Source of the DNA: Bolinopsis microptera | Taxonomy: Eukaryota; Ctenophora; Tentaculata; Lobata; Bolinopsidae | Length of the DNA: 64,000 nt | Direction: 5' to 3' | NCBI RefSeq assembly: GCF_026151205.1 | Contig: NC_087074.1 | Location: forward strand, 7,791,726 to 7,855,725 | Shown: in pieces, positions 58,676 through 64,000 of the stretch | Layout: each line of letters starts with the position of its first letter | How positions within the stretch are numbered: position 1 is the first letter of the stretch | The notes under the pieces: model-generated | Told to the model about the DNA's origin: nothing | Seen by the model: the letters and a program-made list of their open reading frames with translations, nothing else | Databases searched by the model: none | Translations under genes and position numbers: made by a program

Positions 58676-60322
58676 ATGAGTCCAGAAACGAAAAAGTCAT
58701 TGGAATTTGAATTCTCCTACAGTGTCCCAAAAGGTAAGACAGTGAATGTAACCATCCCTTTGCTACTTCCCTTGTCCGGTTTACCCACTGACTACGCTGA
58801 GGTTCACATCAGAGACAGTCGGATACCATGTTTTGCCGAGGACGTCTTCAGGGAAACATTCCTGACATTTGTGGCAGAGGAAGAAGAAAAAATACGTCAG
58901 GAGGAAGGTGATGCTGCTCTAGTAGACCTGGTGACAGAACTTGGGGATCTGGTTGATATTTGGGAGAGCGAGGCTCGTGTCACTACACCTGTTTCAACTC
59001 ACAGCATACAACAGGAGGAGGAATTTGGACAGATCTGTCACAAGCTCTATCATTCACCTGTCCTACATGCCATGCGAGCGGAGGAGAATAGAGCTGCCCA
59101 GGAATTACGGGGTCTAGTCAAGAAACGTAATGACGAAATCAAGAAGATTCAGGATCATCACATCATGGCGATGGAGGGTTATGTGAACAACGGTGGACAT
59201 GTCGATACTACAGCAGTTAATGATTTGGCAGCAAGCCAAATTGAACAACGACAGGACTGTGAAGTAAAGTGGGCGAGTGAAATATCACATCTCATGGAGA
59301 AACAGAGGAAAGAATTTTACTCATGGGTTCTGAAGACCTACGAGGAGAGTCTTGGTGGCAAAGAGTACTCTTCTAACATTCCAAACACTAACAATTACTC
59401 GCCTGAACCGCAGTCCTATCCTAAGTTGGAGGAGAGTTTCTCCATTTGTATCGGTTCTCAACTGAAAATAACACACAGTTTACGACTCTTTGTCGATAAT
59501 GTTTGGAATCTCTGTGCGGGTCATCCCAGAGCCCCTGAGAGACTTCAAACTGCTCTATCACTCTACACAAACAATCTCTCCGGTCTGATACTGCTAGTCG
59601 ACAACAGACTCAACCTGTACAGCGGCAACACTCACAAGTTATCTAAAATATCTGAAGTATTCCCGGAATTTCACTTTCCACCTTTTGATCAACAGCTAAC
59701 TACCATCCGACAAAAACTGCTCAACCCTGATGTTGTGAAGAGGAGGACTCCCACAAACTATCTGATCGATGATACTGTTCCAGACGCAGTTATCAAAGAG
59801 GACGAGACCTCGGGAGATCTTATCTTACCTACAGGAACTTGTTATCTGACCAGACATTCCAATCTCAAGCAGGTACACTGTGTTATACATCTTGTGGGGA
59901 CTGTTCACGAGGTTCAGGGTGAGGTGACTTCGCGGGATTCACTACTTATTGGGCTGAAAAGTGCGCTAAAAATAGCTTCAGAAAATAACATGGACAATTT
60001 GGTTATACCCTTGTTTTTAACATCGACTCTTGAGCCAGGTATGAACCATGCATGGTGCATGAAACGCAGTGAACTTGTATTTAAGTGTGTCAAGGGTTTT
60101 ATGATTGAAGTGGGTTCTACTGGCGTTATTAACAGCAAAACTTTTCACTTTATTCTTCCCAAGAACACTCCCCAGAAAACATTTCAATCTATCAGCAGTT
60201 TGTTACCCAACATATTCCGAGTTCCTTGTCCAATGGTTCTAGATCAAGGCTCCAGAAAGAAGACTTTGACTGTAGAAGAGCTTACAAAGCTGAACTTATC
60301 GCCTGATTCTAATACTAGTTGA
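58676..60322 (+). CDS. FERRY3: C12orf4/FERRY3 homologue (FERRY Rab5-effector complex subunit 3)
   Basis: 548 codons in one exon; the human protein is 552 aa, so this is full length. It matches the family end to end: an N-terminal VPLLLPL.. PCFAEDVF segment, an IHSP-like YHSPVLHAM motif, a charged helical middle (about 120-235), LEESFSICIGSQLKITHSLRL, LQTALSLYTNNLSGLILLVD, CYLTRHSNL, the ELVFKCVKGFM block and LPNIFRVPCP near the end. FERRY couples mRNAs and ribosomes to Rab5-positive early endosomes in mammals; this subunit is part of the scaffold. The lack of introns contrasts with its neighbours; a 5' UTR intron is possible. A poly-A signal ATTAAA lies at 60451-60456. It is followed by CCZ1 in the same direction. 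Confidence 0.9.
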   Translation: MSPETKKSLEFEFSYSVPKGKTVNVTIPLLLPLSGLPTDYAEVHIRDSRIPCFAEDVFRETFLTFVAEEEEKIRQEEGDAALVDLVTELGDLVDIWESEARVTTPVSTHSIQQEEEFGQICHKLYHSPVLHAMRAEENRAAQELRGLVKKRNDEIKKIQDHHIMAMEGYVNNGGHVDTTAVNDLAASQIEQRQDCEVKWASEISHLMEKQRKEFYSWVLKTYEESLGGKEYSSNIPNTNNYSPEPQSYPKLEESFSICIGSQLKITHSLRLFVDNVWNLCAGHPRAPERLQTALSLYTNNLSGLILLVDNRLNLYSGNTHKLSKISEVFPEFHFPPFDQQLTTIRQKLLNPDVVKRRTPTNYLIDDTVPDAVIKEDETSGDLILPTGTCYLTRHSNLKQVHCVIHLVGTVHEVQGEVTSRDSLLIGLKSALKIASENNMDNLVIPLFLTSTLEPGMNHAWCMKRSELVFKCVKGFMIEVGSTGVINSKTFHFILPKNTPQKTFQSISSLLPNIFRVPCPMVLDQGSRKKTLTVEELTKLNLSPDSNTS

Positions 60323-60852
60323 AAGTGTACTGTGTTATCGCTGACTATTTTTAAACGTTTTAACTGAGTTAAAGTTTGCATGTTCTTTTTGGATACACTT
60401 TTTATGTTAAAAGCGATGTTGACTACTTGCTGATTGTCGTCTGATGTACTATTAAATGATAAGAATCATGTTTAATTTGTATCTTCTCAAAATATTTTGA
60501 ATATTTTGAATCGTCTCAAATATTTTGTTCGTAATATGATTGCTTTGTTTTTCGTTTTGTGTATGTTTCACCTGCTTTCTGTTTTATTCTGTTTTTAACT
60601 AACTCCTGTCTCTTGTCACTGATCTCATTATTTACTCGTTTGTTCTTGTTTCTTATTCTGTCCCACTGAGGCAGCCACGTGTGGCGTTTTTGCTCTCAAG
60701 CCCGGATTTGCTAAAACGGTCTTCTTAAGGAGGCTGTTGGAAGGCGCGGTAACAAATCTTTTGATTATATCCGCGCGCACGTACCTTGTTATAAAATATT
60801 CCGTAGAATTTAAACTTCCTTATCTTCAGCTATGTGAAAAGTTCATCGGATT
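60323..60852. other. Spacer between FERRY3-like and CCZ1 genes
   Basis: About 530 bp holding the FERRY3 3' UTR and the CCZ1 promoter. No TATA box assigned. Confidence 0.5.
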
Positions 60853-62417
60853 ATGGAGAAAGTTCCAGTACCCTGGTTGCAGAACTTTATAATTTTTAAC
60901 CCTACACTATGTATAAAAGAGGGACAGGAGGAAGAAAAGATTCTCTTCTACTACTGCAAAGATGAGGTAAATAAGCGGGAAATCGATTAAGTGGGGACAT
61001 CATTGAGTTATTGTAATGATTCGTGGGTATTAAATTACAAATTGCTCATATAAACAACCAACGACTTGCTTCTTCCAGAAGTCAGATGACGCCAAAATCC
61101 GACAAGTTGGTTTGTGCGAAGGTATGATCAACTTTACCAACAAATTCTCCAACAACACTTGTGAGGTCCTGGAAACAAAACGAACTAGACAGGTATTACT
61201 ACTAACTTATCACTTTTATAAGTAGAAGAAATCAGGAAACCTGCTTGGATGTGTCATTGAACCTTTCATCAGATCACTTAATCCGTTATTTATTTTCCTA
61301 ATGTGCATTGTGCACCTCATACGATGAGTTTTGCGAATACTTAATCCTTAAACTTGCTTACTTTGGTAGGTTTATTTTGGACCTGAGCCTGATTTCTGGA
61401 TGGTTTTGACGGTTGGAGTTCCTGAAAAAGGCTGCAGATTTGTTTCAAACTTAACTATGAGGTCCTTGCTCATCACAAGTTATAATCTATTCACCCTATT
61501 CTATGGTCCGTTCACTCCTCTGATGAACAAGCTAGCCGACACTCCCGCATTTCGGGTTGGTAATTTAGTTGATTTGTTTCTGAAGCATTTCAATCCCAAA
61601 TCATTTCTTTTCTTTCTGTTCTGCTTCCACCCAGATATTTTTTGATAATCGATTTACTCAGTTCCTCATAAAATCAATCTGCAATTTTATGATTATATTT
61701 TTTCAGGCTAAACTGAAAAGGTTTTTCGGTCCATACCGTACAACTCTTAAAATTGGCGAAAGTGAAATTCTGGATCATGTAGCTGGTGTTCAGTATCTAC
61801 CTATTGGTCAGTGAATCAACACGTTTTCAGTTCACTCAGTATTCAGTATACCATTATACCATTCGGTGCCATATTATATATGAAAATAAACAATAATAAA
61901 TTATGATGGAACAGGTTCTAAAGCTTGCTAAATATTTGAAATATTTTGAGAACATTTACTTCAGATCCGAACACGTATTTGTGCTGTCAACGGTTCCTGT
62001 CCTCCCTCCAAGACCGCTTCTCACCCGTCCTCTACACCATGCTCCTCTACAAAGACAAGTTAATCTACTCAGCATTAAATAAGCACGACACCAAGGTTCT
62101 CTACCACTATCTCATAAACATTCTCTTCCCTGCTCATCTAGAAACTTCTGGCATGGAGTTCATCAGCAAATCTTTACAGACCATGGGCAGGTAAATGTAA
62201 GAATTTGTCATCGGTTGTTGAATTCGCTTTGTCTCAAGGAATAAGTATTACAGTTTCCCTTTTTCCACTCCTTGGTTACGGATATAAATCTCCAATCTAT
62301 ATTCCATACTCATATTCATCTATCAGGTATCTGAACGGTCCAGACAATTTCGACGAAAACATCAAAGCTAGCAGACTGCACCTGACTACCGACAGCAAAG
62401 ACGGTGAATTGTCTCAG
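60853..62417 (+). CDS. CCZ1: CCZ1 homologue (MON1-CCZ1 Rab7 GEF subunit), first six exons
   Basis: Exons 60853-60966, 61079-61192, 61370-61555, 61707-61806, 61965-62190 and 62327-62417; all phases join (0,0,0,1,2,0). The N-terminal longin-type domain is clear: NFIIFNPTLCIKEGQEEEKI, VGLCEGMINFTNKFS, EPDFWMVLTVGVP and, later, LLYKDKLIYSALNKHDTKVLY, LFPAHLE and RYLNGPDNF. CCZ1 pairs with MON1 to activate Rab7 on late endosomes and autophagosomes. About 275 residues are present, compared with about 480 for the human protein, so the C-terminal half is missing. A possible next exon starts at 63399 (phase 0, ..WFVYHR) but is unproven; beyond it lies LINE-like sequence and then the window end. Confidence 0.85.
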
Positions 62418-62470
62418 GTAACTTTATCATTTGTACTTGACTCGTTTCACTCCAAAATTTCGGAAGGTAA

Positions 62471-62640
62471 GGGGTCGTTCACAAATTACGTAATCACTTT
62501 TTGGCCAATTTTTAACCCCCCCCCCCCTCCCCCCTCCGTAATACTTTTTACACATAGCTATTGTGTCAAAATTACACTAGCGTAATCATTTGGAAATCCC
62601 CCTACCCCCTCGGCTGATTACGTAATCTGTGAACGACCCC
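62471..62640 (+). mobile_element. PIF/Harbinger-like MITE, best-preserved copy, TAA TSD
   Basis: GGGGTCGTTCACAAATTACG.. and the inverted end CGTAATCTGTGAACGACCCC form imperfect inverted repeats. TAA flanks both sides (62468-62470 and 62641-62643), a 3-bp TWA target. A C/T-rich run and CATAGCTATTGTGTCAAAATTACAC mark the family. It lies in a CCZ1 intron. Confidence 0.8.
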
Positions 62641-62791
62641 TAATTTAAAAATTTTGACGAAGTCAATAAAAGCAAAAAAGGTAATGAAAATTTGGTGAGT
62701 CTGCTATGTTCCTTAATAGTAATAGGGAGAGAATAGCGTAGTCTTTATATAAATTCGTAACAAAGGTCTACATAAATGTGTTGTCCACATT

Positions 62792-63219
62792 CCCAGGAAC
62801 CACGAAAAAGCGTAAGACTGAAACTGATGGGGGAAACTTTCTAGAGAACTTTTTCTAGGTGCTTATTCGCCTGCCCCCGAACCTTGAAAGTCATAACTCG
62901 ATTTTGGAAGGTCTGTGTGATCACAACAGGGGATATAAAAAGTACTGTAATTGCTACATTATGGCAGACGCACGCGGTTTCCAAAGTGATCTGACAATCA
63001 TATAACGATAAATTTAGGTTTTTTTTATTGAAAAATCACTTAAAACCTGTCTTCGTAGGTCAATTTCGATAACCTTTTGTGGGAGATCTCACAGACCTTC
63101 CAAAATCGAGTTATGGCTTTCAAGGTTAGGTTGGGGCGGAAGGGCGCCTGGAGAAACATTGCTCTAGAAAGTTTTCCCCGTCAGTTTTAGTCTTACGCTT
63201 TTCTTTTGTGGTTCCTGGG
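62792..63219. mobile_element. 428-bp foldback element with diverged arms
   Basis: The left CCCAGGAACCACGAAAAAGC and right GGTTCCTGGG ends pair, and pairing continues through AAGCGTAAGACTGAAACTGA, AAACTTTCTAGAG and CATAACTCGATTTTGGAAGG over about 160 bp per arm, with substitutions. No clear target duplication. It lies in the CCZ1 intron or the unassigned 3' part. Confidence 0.7.
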
Positions 63220-63433
63220 ACTATGAACAATACATTTTTTCTTTTTCTTTTTAAATGTGTATTGATCCCGTTTGATGTGACAAGGAAAAAGTTCTTATCA
63301 GAAAAGATTTTCTGAGTTCAGTATTACACTAATTGCATACGTTGCTCTTTTCTTACTCTCTTATCTTAGTGCTTATCTCTGTTGATTGTAACGTGCAGCT
63401 ACAGTGGTTTGTGTATCACCGTGTTACACGACC

Positions 63434-64000
63434 ATGACCATCCCGCCCAGCGAGTATGGTGAAAAGGAGATCAACATGTTAAGGGGTGACTCAGTTGAAC
63501 TTCTCAGCAAGGCTATGTACGAGATGGAGATCACAGCAATGAAGCAACTATCCCCTTCGTGCGTGAAGAAGATGAACAAGAACACTGCGTGTGACTTGTT
63601 GCACGATGCATTAAGATATTTGGAGGAGTTCACTGGTGTCGTATCCACGGACTACAAGATGGCCTCAAACTCAGTTAAACATCTTATGTTCGAGACACAG
63701 GAGACCATCATTAAGCTGCAGTCAGAACTACTAGCCTGCAAAAATGAACAGTTGGAATCGTTGCAGACGTCAGTTAAATCGTCAGTCGGAGAGTCTGTCA
63801 AGGCTGAATTCCAATCCTTCAGCTCGGTATTACAGGCGAATTGTCCAGAATCTCAGAAGCCTGTCAGTTCTGAAATGATCAAGAAAGCTGTGAAAACTGT
63901 GGTACAGGAGGAAGACCGAAACAAAAATCTGATGATTTTTGGTTTATCGGAGCAGGACAATGAGGAGCTCAGCACCGTGGTCAGTGAAGTGTTCTCAGCA
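63434..64000 (+). CDS. LINE ORF1-like protein, N-terminal part, open at window end
   Basis: 189 codons from ATG at 63434, still open at the window edge. The middle is a predicted coiled coil (about 75-140, heptad-like, Gln/Glu/Leu-rich), followed by VVQEEDRNKNLMIFGLSEQ, a junction typical of ORF1/gag-like proteins of invertebrate non-LTR elements, where it leads into an RRM-like fold. The frame reads back to about 63397 before a stop. It overlaps the stretch where the rest of CCZ1 should lie, so it is either an insertion in a CCZ1 intron or the next element. A domesticated host gene is possible. Confidence 0.6.
   Translation, partial: MTIPPSEYGEKEINMLRGDSVELLSKAMYEMEITAMKQLSPSCVKKMNKNTACDLLHDALRYLEEFTGVVSTDYKMASNSVKHLMFETQETIIKLQSELLACKNEQLESLQTSVKSSVGESVKAEFQSFSSVLQANCPESQKPVSSEMIKKAVKTVVQEEDRNKNLMIFGLSEQDNEELSTVVSEVFSA

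Overview
This window is eukaryotic nuclear DNA from an animal. It is AT-rich, with spliced genes (GT..AG introns), protein families found only or mainly in metazoans (rhodopsin-like GPCRs, an FSIP1-like protein, a C12orf4/FERRY3-like protein, CCZ1) and many transposon relics. The LDLa-bearing 7TM receptor with fucolectin-type lectin modules and the Penelope, hAT and CR1/Jockey relics would suit an early-branching metazoan such as a cnidarian. That placement is inference; no rRNA, tRNA or mitochondrial marker is present to settle it.

Layout. 1-12.9 kb: no convincing gene; MITEs, a 426-bp (TGAGGGG)n array, a 59-bp tandem repeat, a segmental duplication and a Tc1/mariner-type element. 12.9-14.4 kb: a two-exon class A GPCR (+). 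15.8-31.9 kb: a 15-exon FSIP1-like gene (-), reconstructed exon by exon with every splice phase agreeing (662 codons plus stop). Its 10.7-kb intron 13 holds a second, intronless GPCR on the opposite strand (25.3-26.3 kb), a 726-bp palindrome, a Penelope fragment, a complete 807-bp hAT derivative, a LINE fragment and several MITEs. 33.1-40.5 kb: a large chimeric receptor gene (+): signal peptide, two fucolectin-type modules (each three exons with the same phases), a sushi/CCP module, LDLa repeats and an LGR/GRL101-like 7TM domain. It carries two lesions, a 1-bp deficit in the CCP exon and an in-frame TGA. 41.2-45.2 kb: hairpin-rich composite repeats and a 1.4-kb polypyrimidine tract. 45.2-54.7 kb: two head-to-tail copies (period about 4.05 kb) of one dead CR1/Jockey-type LINE; the second is split by a 1.38-kb near-perfect palindrome with a TTAA target duplication. 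58.7-60.3 kb: a single-exon FERRY3 (C12orf4) homologue. 60.9-62.4 kb onward: first six exons of CCZ1. 63.4 kb to the window end: an open LINE ORF1-like reading frame.

Functionally, three GPCRs probably act at the cell surface, FSIP1-like protein is expected in the sperm flagellum or cilium, and two neighbouring genes encode Rab-linked endosomal factors (FERRY is a Rab5 effector; MON1-CCZ1 is the Rab7 exchange factor). The most distinctive material is the set of foldback elements with intact target-site duplications and the lesion-bearing lectin/CCP/LDLa receptor.
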